This document shows, piece by piece, positions 54,940 through 63,782 of a stretch of DNA of 64,000 bases. Below the pieces are notes generated by a model. That model made no database searches, was not told where the DNA came from, and saw only the letters and a program-made list of their open reading frames with translations. The stretch's first letter is position 1. Every line of letters begins with the position of its first letter. This DNA is from Bacteroidales bacterium UBA1680 (lineage in GTDB: Bacteria; Bacteroidota; Bacteroidia; Bacteroidales; UBA932). The position numbers and the translations under genes are program-made. The stretch is taken from NCBI GenBank assembly GCA_002320605.1, contig DCKG01000022.1, positions 136,943 to 200,942 of the forward strand. Direction: 5' to 3'.

Positions 54940-56118
54940 ATGAAGATCGAGTACAACAAGCATCGTGTAGAGTACTTGCTGTCATTGTTCAAGATGACAG
55001 TAGAGGAGTTGTTGTCCTCAATCAACAAGGACTTGAAGACCCCAATCACTTGGGAGGACATCGACAGCGACGAAATCGAATTGAACTACCTGAAACGTAT
55101 TGACAAGGTGTTCAAAAAGGGTCTGCTGTATTACTATGATCCTACTGTCCCCGTGAAGGACAAAAAGGTGAGCGTTTTTTTCAGAAAAGAGAGCTTTACG
55201 ACGGAACCGAACATTGGTGCCAGAAAAAGGATACGTGAGTTTGAGGATTTGAAGACTCAAATCAGTGCTATTTCAATCATGTCGAAGTTCGATCTAAAGA
55301 AAACGCTGAGGACATATTCGGTAAAGGAGAATCCCCGAGAGGTGGCTTTCTCTTTGAGAGAGACCTTACTCCCGGCCTTCAATTCGGATAAGAGAGAGTT
55401 CCTCAAGAGCTACATCAACAAACTTGGCAAGTACAATATCCTTGTCCTTGAATTTGTTGACACGTTCAACAAAAAGGAGAAGGCAAATATTGACGGATTC
55501 TATATTGAACCCAATGCTATCGTGCTGAAGAGGAATCAGGATGCTCTGAGCAGGGAGATATTCACCTTGTCTCATGAGTTGGGCCACTATCTCCTCAAGA
55601 CAGAGGATGTAGATGAACTGGATTTCGCAAAGGTGACAGACAAGAGCAATGGCCTCTCGGACGTTGAGAACTGGTGCAATCAGTTTGCCTACTACTTGCT
55701 ACTTGGAGAAGAGAATGCAAAGAAACTTGAGGCAATCGCCCAGTACGACTATCATGTAGACTATGGTCACGATCTTGTGGCAGGGATTTCACGTCAGACG
55801 AACCTCAGCAGACTTGCTATCTTTACAAATTTGTTCCTACAGCATCGAATGACATTCAATGATTATAGCAATGTCAGAGAGGATTTGCGAGAGCGGTATT
55901 TGGCTCGTAAAGAGAAGGAGAAACTGGACCGTGAGAACAGAAAGGCAGCGGGAGAGATAGTTGGCGGGCGCAATCCGAAGCCTATCCAGTCTGATTTGGT
56001 GTATGACATCTACAACCTTGCGCTCAACAAGGGAGTGGTTTCAGAGTATGAATACTGTGCGGCTTTGAATATCAAGCCAAACGATATAAGCAGGGTTTTC
56101 TATGAAGGCAGTCATTGA
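54940..56118 (+). CDS. ImmA/IrrE-family zinc metallopeptidase, probable antitoxin-type regulator
   Basis: 392 residues. The zinc-protease motif SHELGHYLL (HELGH, His212-Glu213-His216) is intact, followed by a helical C-terminus (NWCNQFAYYLLL) conserved in COG2856. The N-terminal 200 residues are not a clear XRE helix-turn-helix, although MTVEELLSSINKDLK could be part of one. In known cases COG2856 proteins cleave repressors or pair with PIN-like DUF4411 toxins; its 3' end overlaps the PIN gene by 17 nt, which supports such a pair. Located between the IS cluster and the mobilization remnants. Confidence 0.85.
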   Translation: MKIEYNKHRVEYLLSLFKMTVEELLSSINKDLKTPITWEDIDSDEIELNYLKRIDKVFKKGLLYYYDPTVPVKDKKVSVFFRKESFTTEPNIGARKRIREFEDLKTQISAISIMSKFDLKKTLRTYSVKENPREVAFSLRETLLPAFNSDKREFLKSYINKLGKYNILVLEFVDTFNKKEKANIDGFYIEPNAIVLKRNQDALSREIFTLSHELGHYLLKTEDVDELDFAKVTDKSNGLSDVENWCNQFAYYLLLGEENAKKLEAIAQYDYHVDYGHDLVAGISRQTNLSRLAIFTNLFLQHRMTFNDYSNVREDLRERYLARKEKEKLDRENRKAAGEIVGGRNPKPIQSDLVYDIYNLALNKGVVSEYEYCAALNIKPNDISRVFYEGSH

Positions 56119-56665
56119 TACCAGTTCGCTTGTGTCGTTGGTGAGATACTATTTCCCTTTTGACAAGGAAGGGAAGTTGAAGGCTTTTATCGAGGAGAGA
56201 ATTGAAGCCAAGAATCTTATCGTTCTTGAACAAGTCGTGGCAGAATGCAAACTGCAAGGAAAAGGGCAAGTGGTTAAGGCATTGCCTTTCGTAGACAAGC
56301 CAAAGAATAAAACATCTATTACAGACGTACCAGTCAATCAGAAGTTATTTAAAATGATTGACAACAACTTCATCAATGGCTCAGTTGCGAGACAGCTTCC
56401 GCCGGCAGAGTATCAGCTTCCGCGGGATAAGTTCACGGCATCAGCTGATTTTGCCATGGTGCTATATGCCTATAGCGTCAAGGAAAATGAGGATGTCGTG
56501 ATTGTGACGGAAGAGACTGGTTATAGCAAAGATGGCAAGCCCTTCAGAAAGATTCCAGGAATATGCGATACTATTGGCGTAAGGACACTTAATCTCCCGG
56601 AATTTTTATCAGAGAATAGTATTATTGACCTGACAGTTGAGGTACAGAAGACTTCGTTGTTTTGA
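56102..56665 (+). CDS. DUF4411-type PIN-like ribonuclease, probable toxin
   Basis: 187 residues. PIN-domain layout: first acidic residue in VIDTSSLVSL (Asp6), a central conserved KFTASADFAMVLYAY (Asp in ADF), and the last strand VVIVTEETGYS. DUF4411 proteins are the usual partner of COG2856 peptidases in toxin-antitoxin-like pairs and are thought to cut RNA. Its start lies inside the 3' end of the peptidase gene, so translation is coupled. No frameshifts. Confidence 0.83.
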   Translation: MKAVIDTSSLVSLVRYYFPFDKEGKLKAFIEERIEAKNLIVLEQVVAECKLQGKGQVVKALPFVDKPKNKTSITDVPVNQKLFKMIDNNFINGSVARQLPPAEYQLPRDKFTASADFAMVLYAYSVKENEDVVIVTEETGYSKDGKPFRKIPGICDTIGVRTLNLPEFLSENSIIDLTVEVQKTSLF

Positions 56666-56696
56666 ATTAGGAAAAAAGAGATCAAACTAATGATAG

Positions 56697-56723
56697 AAGA
56701 GGTCGCCAATGGGGCGGCCTCTT
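56697..56723 (+). terminator. hairpin after the ImmA/PIN pair
   Basis: AAGAGGTCGCC / GGCGGCCTCTT, 11 pairs with one T-G wobble and a 5-nt loop, but with no T tail on either strand. A weak terminator or mRNA-stabilising hairpin between convergent units. Confidence 0.45.
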
Positions 56724-56810
56724 CGTGGTTAATGTCGACTTATAGGTATCGGGTTACATCAGTGTACCCTGTTGCCAAGGAATCCTCGGCAGTTCAACGT
56801 TTTTTTGAAG

Positions 56811-57995
56811 TTACCTCCTTCTACTCCACCGTATCATCGGCGTAGCAACCATCTCCCGGGTCTTGCGGAAGCAGCGGCGGGCCCAGAGGATGTCGTCCTC
56901 GTTTCTGTCGCGGCCCCAGTTCTGGTCGGGGGCGGATTCGCCGCCCCCGCAGTTTTGTGCGAAGGTGGTGGCGGCATCGACGTAACCGGCGAAGAGAAGA
57001 AAGGCCGTCCGAAAGATGCTGCTGGTCTCCTCCCACGAATAAGACTGCTCTGTCACCCGGCTTTCTTCAGCGAAGACTCGTCCAACTCTTCCGGGAACCA
57101 TCTTCTCATAGCGTTTTCCATTCACAGTGAAACCCCAGGGGAAAAGGAAATCCTTACCTTCATCTGATAGCGCAAATGCAACGCGCTCCGATGGAGTCAT
57201 CTGTCCGTACCTGTTCTCCGGACGCATCTTCTCCCAAGTCTCCGGGATTCTCGATGGCGTCAATTCGCGACCGATAACGGATGACTTATAGACGGAGTTC
57301 CCGCTTCGGATAGTGTATCCGCGAACAAATCCTGAAGTATCCAGCTTCAGTTTGACCTTGTATCCTTTGGCCTCCAATCCCGCCGAATACTTCTCCCAGG
57401 AGAATTGCGACATCCCTGAAAGGACCGCGAGGCAGTCTTTCTTGATGCGGGCTTTGTCCTCCTCGAACCTGTCTTCCGTGCGTTTCCAGCCGCGCATGCG
57501 GTTGATCTCCTCGGCGGCTCTCTTGGCGCAGATGCCGATCAGGTGGTCGCTGTTCAGGCAGTTGTCCATATCGACGCGATTGCAGTCGAAATGGAGATGA
57601 GGGATACCGGACTTGCTGTCCGTATGGAGCGTGATGATGTATTGGGATTTTGGGAGGCGGCAGGGAGACCTGTACCACCCTTCCTCTCCGGGTAGCCGGA
57701 CCTGGTCGAAAGCCTGGACGAATTCTTCGGCCAGTTGCTTCCAGTCTTCCCGGGTCCAGACCTCGGACTCTTCCTTGGACGGAGATATCTCCATCCGGAT
57801 CATGTTGTTCTTTAACGGGCGGCATTGTAACTCTTCCTCCCGGAGTTTCTAGTGCACCTTCATATACCCATAGATGGCCTGGGGGCTGGCATCCTGCAGA
57901 AGGTGGTTCAGTTTTATTACCTGTGCTTTTCCTTGACGGGTAATGTATCCGAGGGACACCCCGCCGTGGGCGATTGATTTTGCTCGTGCTATCAT
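56811..57995 (-). pseudogene. mobilization relaxase (MobB-like), interrupted by TAG
   Basis: Reading from the ATG at 57995: MIARAKSIAHGGVSLGYITR, the start of Bacteroidota mobilization relaxases, then a TAG at 57849-57851 after YGYMKVH, then KLREEELQ and on to the end. The remainder includes the metal-binding motif IPHLHFDCNRVDMDN and an Arg-rich helix. Without the stop it would be about 394 codons, with the C-terminus intact. The downstream ATG at 57803 would give a protein without its N-terminal 64 residues, which normally form the nicking core. MobC adjoins upstream with a 3-nt gap. Confidence 0.75.
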
Positions 57996-57998
57996 GGC

Positions 57999-58334
57999 TT
58001 ATTCGGTTAAGGTTCGTTCAATCTCGCGCCAGCGCTTGATAATCTTGTTCGCGCTGGAAATCCATTTCCTCATGAAATAAGGGTCGGCAAAACATCGGAG
58101 GCGTTCTGCCTGCGGCATCGCATTCAGAGCGTTCTTGATATGGATCAGGTCGCCCCGGGCTTCGCTGATGCTGGTGTAGGCCTGGGCCTGGCTCCGGGTC
58201 ATCCGCAGCTTGGGCATGTGGCCGATGGCACAACATCGGATGTATTCACTGACGGATTTACCGCAGGCTTGCGTCTTTGCTTTGATGATGATCCGGTCCT
58301 GCTGAGTGGCACGGAATCCCATCCTGCAGGTCAT
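57999..58334 (-). CDS. plasmid mobilization relaxosome protein (MobC-like)
   Basis: 111 residues from the ATG at 58334. Ribbon-helix-helix-type N-terminus (GFRATQQDRIIIKAK, then ACGKSVSEYIRCCAIG) and a helical C-terminus with ISEARGDLIHIKNALNAM, as in MobC proteins that assist the relaxase at oriT. The frame extends upstream as ENKPFDPNNFKVN without an in-frame ATG; an ATG one base out of frame at 58372 suggests a lost base at the true start. So the gene is perhaps slightly damaged at its 5' end. It directly precedes the relaxase. Confidence 0.7.
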   Translation of the reverse strand: MTCRMGFRATQQDRIIIKAKTQACGKSVSEYIRCCAIGHMPKLRMTRSQAQAYTSISEARGDLIHIKNALNAMPQAERLRCFADPYFMRKWISSANKIIKRWREIERTLTE

Positions 58335-58534
58335 GTTGACCTTGAAATTGTTGGGATCAAATGGTTTGTTTTCATGGCAGATGCTGTTTGGATTCCGCTA
58401 CGGATGCGAGCTTGCGAGCAGGGTTTCTCCGCCGAGTTTGGACAATCGCGTAGCGGAATTGTTCGACATCGGCACAACTTGCACGGTGTTTCGGGAAGGG
58501 GTCTCCCCGAAACACATGCGGAGTGTGCCACTCA

Positions 58535-59200
58535 TTACTTCCGATAGGAATCTCCCTTGAACCGGAGGATGGAGAACATCTCATTGGTGCGGTCCATCAT
58601 CCGGGGACCATAGCGGTCCAGGATCTTGTCATCGGCAATGTTGGTGGTGACGATGGTCGGAAGCTTCCGGTCATAGCGGTAGGAGATCAGATTCTGAACG
58701 GGTGTATTTTCCGTACCATAGCTCTGGCATCTCTCCGGTTCCGAACCGTGCTAGTCCAGGAAGAGGTACTTCGCCCTAAGGAACTCCTCGTAGCGGGAAG
58801 CCTCCTTCTCCAGCTGGTGCTTGAAGTGGGTGTGCAGGTCAAAGGCCGTGATATAGATTACCGGCGAGGCGAACTGCTTGTAGAGTCCGTACATCGCGTA
58901 CATGAGGGTGGTTTTCCCGGAGCCGGTGGTTCTCTGGAAGAGTAGGCCGGAGCTGACGGGGCTTCCCATCATCCATTCGGCGACCTTCTGGATTTTGGTG
59001 CCGACCTCTTTCCCGGTGATATCCTGGAATTAGATGCCGCAGGACTCGACGGCCTTGCGGTAGATCTGGCTGAGCGCTTCCACCAGCGTCTCTTTTTCCG
59101 TTCCCTCTATTTGAGCCGGAAGCTTGGCGACAAGGTCATTCTTTGTCGTGAGTATCGAATTCTTCACAAGAACTGATACGATTTGATTTATTTCATTCAT
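58535..59200 (-). pseudogene. DnaC/IstB-like AAA+ ATPase with two in-frame stops
   Basis: Starts MNEINQIVSVLVKNSI at 59200. TAA at 59030-59032, then the Walker A region LLFQRTTGSGKTTLMYAMYG, Walker B at KYLFLD, where a TAG (58751-58753) replaces the following residue, and sensor-like TIVTTNIADDKI near the end; final stop TAA at 58535-58537. The whole reads in one frame, about 222 codons. Such ATPases load helicase in Bacteroidota mobilizable elements. With both stops the product is dead. Confidence 0.72.
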
Positions 59201-59587
59201 AAGAATTTGTTTTATAATAATTGTTACTTCTGGGTGTGATCTCCGCACCCGTGTTGTTTTGATACCGGTACCCGTTCTGTTTTTGTACGGGTTTCCGTTC
59301 AGACTCTGTACCCGTATTATTTTCGCACGGATCCGGAATCAGGACTACATAGCGGGAAGGCTTTCCACTGACTTCGTGGGCGGCAGTTTCTTGGCGATAA
59401 GGCTTCTCTTTGCCAGGATGACCGATGTCCGGCTGAGGCCGGTGATGGTCAGGACCGTCTGGATTAGGATATCGACCATAGTCTTTCCTTTCTTCCAGAA
59501 GCCATAAATCACGGCAAAGACTTCCTTCTCTGCGCCTCGAAGCCGCAGGTCTTTCCACATGAAATCATAGATGATCGTGTAAAGCAT
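59193..59587 (-). pseudogene. small replication/regulatory protein, frameshifted
   Basis: Starts MLYTIIYDFMWKDLRLRGAE at 59587 and follows a Rep-like winged-helix pattern (VFAVIYGFWKKGKTM, ITGLSRTSVILAKRSLIAKK). Near 59360 the frame is lost: the starting frame ends at a TAG (59345-59347), while the next frame continues RYVVLIPDPCENNTGTESE and ends at 59193 overlapping the ATPase start. The Thr/Glu/Gln-rich tail is usual for this family in Bacteroidota mobile elements. Probably non-functional. Confidence 0.6.
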
Positions 59588-59589
59588 CG

Positions 59590-59897
59590 CTACGAGGGAC
59601 TGAGGATATTGTCGAGGTCGGAGCGCCGGTAGCGCTTCTGTCCGCCGACAAATACAGGGATGAGAATTCTTGGTTTTCGCCATCCGGTAGAGCGTGCTCT
59701 CCGAGATCCTGAGAAGGGCCTTGACCATCTCAGGGGTGAGATACTCCTCCGCCTTTTCCTCCGCGATCACGTTCGTAGTCCTGACGCGCCTCGGCCAGGA
59801 GCTCCCGGGCGAAATGGCCCAGGTCTCCGGCGTGGACGGTCAGGTTTGCTTCGGGAAATTCCCGGAGGATCTCTAGTAAGTCCAATTGCTTATCCAT
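59590..59897 (-). pseudogene. excisionase-like helix-turn-helix protein with two frameshifts
   Basis: Starts MDKQLDLLEILREFPEANLT at 59897. The frame shifts near 59770 into VIAEEKAEEYLTPEMVKALL, an HTH_17/MerR-type segment (RISESTLYRMAKTKN), and again near 59655 into PVFVGGQKRYRRSDLDNIL before a TAG at 59590. Together these rebuild the usual DNA-binding protein of about 100 codons. It lies 2 nt before the Rep-like gene, first in the minus-strand module. Confidence 0.62.
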
Positions 59898-60219
59898 TTC
59901 AAATAAGTTTTATGGATTCTGCCTCTCTTGACCCCCTTTCCGATGGGGATCTCACTTGGCTTCGGACCTCCGGAACACGTGGTCGGAAATCTCACGGCTC
60001 CAGAATGGCCGTGACAAACATAGAATGGTTTTTTGGGCAGAACAAAGAAAGGGATTAACAAGAAAAGCGAGCAATTAGCAGATAATCAGCCAATTACTCG
60101 CAACTCCCGGATTGAAATTCCGGATTATTCCCGGTTAATTCCGGATTATTGTCTCTTAAAGAAGGTAGTAGAAACGCCTCTTGACATGCTCTGCAATAGC
60201 TGGATGATTCTTGATGTTT
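59898..60219. other. gene-free region at the head of the mobilization module
   Basis: No gene seen. A hairpin TCACGGC / GCCGTGA at 59992-60014, an inverted GCGAG/CTCGC pair at 60067-60101 around an AT-rich core, and iteron-like direct repeats at 60117-60150. The likely place for an origin (oriV or oriT) and the promoter of the minus-strand genes. Confidence 0.5.
60117..60150. repeat. iteron-like 13-bp direct repeats
   Basis: ATTCCGGATTATT at 60117-60129 and again at 60138-60150, one repeat every 21 bp (two helical turns), with half-matching CCCGGATT and CCCGGTTA parts in between. Even phasing suggests protein binding on one DNA face, as at replication origins. Confidence 0.55.
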
Positions 60220-60410
60220 TTAGGATGCGGGAGATGCATGCAATCGAAGACTGAGCGACATAGCTTTGGAAAAGTGCCGAAGGGTTTTTTTCAGATATTC
60301 AGGCTTATCAAGAAGGAAGTCTATCTTGATAATGTTATTTATGCAATAATGCTGATCATCCTGCTTCGCTCCCTTTTTATAATGGTCTCTGACATGTTGC
60401 AGGTCCTCTA

Positions 60411-60872
60411 TCAATTGGTCAAGATTGATTTACTGCCATAGGAGTCCATCCAATCATGCATAAAGTCAGAATCAAAGGTATCCTGTAACTTGGCCTCATT
60501 TATGGCCACTCGGTCCTGTTGCTCGATTTTGGAGGCTCTCTCTTCATCGGTCGGTAGCGATGTCTGTTCTTCGTTATCAACGGATCCACCGATTCTTCCA
60601 GCGATGAATGCGTAAACAAGCAGCCCCAGGAATAACAGTAATGAAAAGCAGGTTAAGGCCAGGAATACTCGGAACCAAACATCGGTAGATACCAAATCCC
60701 GTAGTCCCAAACTCGAAGAATACACATCATGGCGGTATGCTACCGCGAAAGTGGCCAGCAGACAGATGACCACTGATGCACCTGCCCCCACAATCCAGCC
60801 GGCGTGAATATCGCGAGAGTTCAGAGTCAAACGCTTCTTTGCTTTGCTTCGGTCTTTCATTATGCCGTTCAT
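60411..60872 (-). CDS. two-TM membrane protein of unknown function
   Basis: 153 residues. Basic N-terminus, TM helices at about 25-46 (WIVGAGASVVICLLATFAVAY) and 66-92 (FRVFLALTCFSLLLFLGLLV), then an acidic cytoplasmic tail. Family not recognised. Directly after the stop a second frame (60220-60414, TTG start, 64 residues beginning IEDLQHVRDHYKKG) remains open, with the look of a helical continuation. A frameshift splitting one protein of about 215 residues is possible. It lies between the mobilization remnants and the AbiE operon. Confidence 0.5.
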   Translation of the reverse strand: MNGIMKDRSKAKKRLTLNSRDIHAGWIVGAGASVVICLLATFAVAYRHDVYSSSLGLRDLVSTDVWFRVFLALTCFSLLLFLGLLVYAFIAGRIGGSVDNEEQTSLPTDEERASKIEQQDRVAINEAKLQDTFDSDFMHDWMDSYGSKSILTN

Positions 60873-60986
60873 GTTCTGTTTCTTCTACAAAGTTAGGTTT
60901 TTCTATTTCAATCCCATCACAAATACCGTATCTTCGTGTCCGAAGGTCACTTTCATTCTGAATTCATTAAAAATAATCAAAAAAAC

Positions 60987-61018
60987 TACGGCTATTTCGA
61001 AAATTAGCCGTATATTTG
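60987..61018 (+). promoter_or_regulatory. abiE promoter with overlapping inverted-repeat operator
   Basis: ACGGCTA (60988-60994) and TAGCCGT (61005-61011) form an inverted repeat running into TATATTTG (61011-61018), a -7 box, 18 nt before the abiEi start. An AbiEi antitoxin binding here would block its own promoter, as known for the family. Confidence 0.6.
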
Positions 61019-61035
61019 TCGCGAACAATACGCAT

Positions 61036-61614
61036 ATGGCCAAGTTTTATCAAGACATCTCTGCAAGCGGAGGAACGATACGGACTCATGAACTACGTGA
61101 GCCCAGGGCTTACTATGGTATCAACAAGGAAATCAAATCCGGCAATGTCATCAGAATCAAGAATGGTGTGTATATTCTCCCTGAAGAACTGGCGACCACG
61201 ATGGTCGATGTTGAAAGAATCGTCCCTGGCGGTGTCGTTTGCATGTATTCAGCATGGGATTATTATGGACTTACCACTCAAATCCCTGACGGATTCTACG
61301 TCGCTATTGAAAAGCACAGGAAAGTGGTGGTCCCTGAGATTTCAGGCATAGTTCTCTGCTATTGGGAAGAAAAATACTGCACGATGGGCGTTGAAGAAGC
61401 TGACATTGCCAATCATAAGGTTAAGATTTTCTGCATCGAGAAAAGCGTCTGCGACGCCGTAAAGTTTCGCAACAAGATCGGGACGGAGGTGGCTGTTGAG
61501 ATTCTTAGGAACTATCTCAAGCGCAAGGATCGTAACATTTCCCGTCTTATGGATTACGCAAAACAAATAAGAGTGTTGTCAACAATGAGACAATACCTTG
61601 AAATGGGGCTGTAA
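61036..61614 (+). CDS. abiEi: AbiEi-type antitoxin / transcriptional repressor
   Basis: 192 residues from the ATG at 61036 (MAKFYQDISASGGTIRTHEL); a longer frame exists upstream, but this start follows the promoter and matches the family. N-terminal winged helix-turn-helix (IRTHELREPRAYYGINKEIKSG), then the AbiEi core with VCMYSAWDYYGLT. AbiEi proteins repress their operon and counteract AbiEii without direct binding (type IV). The stop is 1 nt before abiEii, so coupled translation is likely. No mutations seen. Confidence 0.85.
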   Translation: MAKFYQDISASGGTIRTHELREPRAYYGINKEIKSGNVIRIKNGVYILPEELATTMVDVERIVPGGVVCMYSAWDYYGLTTQIPDGFYVAIEKHRKVVVPEISGIVLCYWEEKYCTMGVEEADIANHKVKIFCIEKSVCDAVKFRNKIGTEVAVEILRNYLKRKDRNISRLMDYAKQIRVLSTMRQYLEMGL

Positions 61615-61615
61615 T

Positions 61616-62500
61616 ATGGAAAAGAAAAATGTAGCAAAGTCGGTTCGGGCGAAACTCCTGAACATCAGGGATTCAGAGCCCGGGACCGAATATATGCAAG
61701 TTCTGCTCAGATACATCCAAGAGCGGATGTTGTACAGGCTGTCGATGAGCCAGTATCGGGATAACTTCTGCCTGAAAGGAAGTGCACTTCTCTTCGCCTA
61801 CGAAAAGTTCAAGGCTCGTCCGACGAAAGACATTGATTTCCTGGGCGACAAGATCAGCAGAGACAAAGAAACCATTCGTAAAGCTTTCCGCGAGATCTGC
61901 ACAATTCAGTGCCCTGAGGATGGTCTTGCTTTCGATAACGGGGAGAATGACATTAAGGTTGAGGATATCTCTTCGGATAAAGAGTATAATGGTGTCACAG
62001 TTACTGTGACTGCTCACCTTGATACCATTGTACAACCTTTTTCTATGGACATTGGATTTGGTGACATCGTTGTACCTGAACCCCAGGAACTGGACTATCC
62101 TCTCCTCCTTGATAATATGCCAGAGGTAAGCATCAACGCATATTCTTTGGAGACCGTGGTTGCTGAGAAGTTTCAGACAATGATTGATAGAGCATTGGCC
62201 AACAGTCGGATGAAAGACTTCTTTGATGTCTACTCCATTCTTTCGTCAGAGTCAGAACGTGTCAAGGTAAACGAGGAAACTCTTTCCGAAGCGATTGCCT
62301 CTGTTTTCAGCAATAGAGGAACGACATATACTGAGAATCATCCGCTTTTCAATGGCGAATTCAAGAATGATCCTATCAAGCAGACTCAATGGAACGCATT
62401 CTTGAAAAAGATGAAATACAAAGGAGTTTTACCTCTGAATGAAGTAGTTGATTATATCACGGAAAAACTGTCCCCCTATTGGCTATCGTTGAAGAAATGA
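61616..62500 (+). CDS. abiEii: AbiEii nucleotidyltransferase toxin
   Basis: 294 residues from the ATG at 61616. Nucleotidyltransferase fold: LKGSALLFAY (Gly55-Ser56), then RPTKDIDFLGD with the metal-binding Asp72 and Asp74, and a later conserved AEKFQTMIDRALANSRMKDF with a Lys and a C-terminal Asp-Phe-Phe typical of AbiEii/AbiGii. In studied homologues it adds nucleotides to tRNA acceptor ends and stops growth during phage infection. Its last codon overlaps the start of the metallophosphoesterase gene. Confidence 0.88.
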   Translation: MEKKNVAKSVRAKLLNIRDSEPGTEYMQVLLRYIQERMLYRLSMSQYRDNFCLKGSALLFAYEKFKARPTKDIDFLGDKISRDKETIRKAFREICTIQCPEDGLAFDNGENDIKVEDISSDKEYNGVTVTVTAHLDTIVQPFSMDIGFGDIVVPEPQELDYPLLLDNMPEVSINAYSLETVVAEKFQTMIDRALANSRMKDFFDVYSILSSESERVKVNEETLSEAIASVFSNRGTTYTENHPLFNGEFKNDPIKQTQWNAFLKKMKYKGVLPLNEVVDYITEKLSPYWLSLKK

Positions 62501-63264
62501 ATTCATTTCACACATACGCATTTCCTAACGCAAAGAGCGTTGTTGTCTGCGGAGATATTCACGGCGAATTCAACGCCGTGATATACAAGCTATGTATCCA
62601 GTACCAGATGACGGATACCGTGCTTATTATTGCTGGGGACTGCGGCTTTGGGTTCGATAAGCCGGGATACTATGACAATGTGTACAATCGCAATTCCTCA
62701 AGGTTAAGCAAGGCGAACAATTTGGTTGTGATGATTCGTGGCAATCATGATGATCCTGCGTATTTCCAAGAGGAGCGTATTCATCATGAGCGATTCCGCT
62801 GCATTCCGGATTACAGCGTCATCCAAGCTTGCGGACACAATATCCTATGCGTCGGCGGTGCCGTCAGCATAGACCGGGATTACCGGAAGAAGCATGATTC
62901 CCGAAATCTGCGCTCCGGTGTCGCATCGTACTGGACCGATGAGATGCCTGTCTATGACAAGGAACAATTGGATAGTATCAGCCAAGAACTCAAGCTTGAC
63001 ACTGTCATTACTCACACGGCTCCTTCCTTTTGCGAGTTGATCTCCAAAGATGGCTTGACTGAATGGGCAACGTTGGATCCTGATATACCTTCCGACTGCG
63101 CAAAAGAGCGTGAGACGATGGACCGTATTCACAATTATCTCAAATCAGCCGGGCATCCAGTGTCCCACTGGTATTACGGTCACTTCCACCAGAGCTGGAA
63201 TTCCGAGATAGACGGCATCCTATTCTCGATGCTGGATATCATGGAGTTCAAAGAGATACACTGA
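62497..63264 (+). CDS. metallophosphoesterase, third gene of the abiE operon
   Basis: 255 residues from the ATG at 62497, which overlaps the AbiEii stop (ATGA). Calcineurin-like motifs in order: GDIHG (Asp20, His22), GDCGFG (Asp48), RGNHDD (Asn83, His84, Asp85), THTAPS and GHFHQS. It could hydrolyse a phosphodiester, nucleotide or RNA end. Translational coupling suggests a function tied to the toxin, such as a second effector or reversal of its modification; neither is established. Length is typical for the small phosphoesterase group. Confidence 0.83.
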   Translation: MNSFHTYAFPNAKSVVVCGDIHGEFNAVIYKLCIQYQMTDTVLIIAGDCGFGFDKPGYYDNVYNRNSSRLSKANNLVVMIRGNHDDPAYFQEERIHHERFRCIPDYSVIQACGHNILCVGGAVSIDRDYRKKHDSRNLRSGVASYWTDEMPVYDKEQLDSISQELKLDTVITHTAPSFCELISKDGLTEWATLDPDIPSDCAKERETMDRIHNYLKSAGHPVSHWYYGHFHQSWNSEIDGILFSMLDIMEFKEIH

Positions 63265-63347
63265 ATGCGAAGTAAGCGTCTTCGGGAATACGCATTGCCG
63301 CTCGCAAGATCTGCCGCTACCTTTGCGTTTTCAAAAGTAAGAAGTCA

Positions 63348-63782
63348 ATGGAAACGCAAATGAATGAGTTCACGGAGATGGCCAGCAAGCGTTATCAGCG
63401 CGCTTGGCGCGGGTATGAAGCCACCATTCGCCGTGGTGGATCAGCCAAGTTATCCTCGTATTGTGAGTCGGCTCACGTCAATTACGAGGGCATGAAGCAT
63501 TGGGTTGCCGCGCGCGGACTGTCCGTTCGCCGCTTGAGAAGGAACAACGGCAGGCGCAAAATCCAAATCGAAGAAAACGCAGTTGGAGGGTCGCCGGATA
63601 TGTTCGTGCGGTTCATGCCGCCGACTCCCATGCCACCGGTTCCGATGGGCTGTGTTAAAATCGATTTCCCTGACGGGGTGACGCTGACTCTTCGGGAGTG
63701 TTACCCGGAAGGCATAGTCGCCTTGCTTGATACCTATGAGCGCCGCAGGTCGGCGAGGGAGGCTGCGGAATGTTCTCGTTAG
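63348..63782 (+). CDS. IS66 accessory protein, TnpA-type
   Basis: 144 residues: EFTEMASKRYQRAWRGYEAT, a helix-turn-helix region (LSSYCESAHVNYEGMKHW), and a C-terminal VKIDFPDGVTLTLRECYPE that matches the usual end of IS66 TnpA. It overlaps the TnpB start by 13 nt. Open and complete. Confidence 0.82.
   Translation: METQMNEFTEMASKRYQRAWRGYEATIRRGGSAKLSSYCESAHVNYEGMKHWVAARGLSVRRLRRNNGRRKIQIEENAVGGSPDMFVRFMPPTPMPPVPMGCVKIDFPDGVTLTLRECYPEGIVALLDTYERRRSAREAAECSR

Noticed and set aside
59873..60061. Minus-strand frame of 62 codons (FVLPKKPFYVCHGHSG) as a small gene
   Set aside because: It overlaps the start of the HTH gene, contains hairpins, and shows no domain; it more likely is leader or origin sequence.
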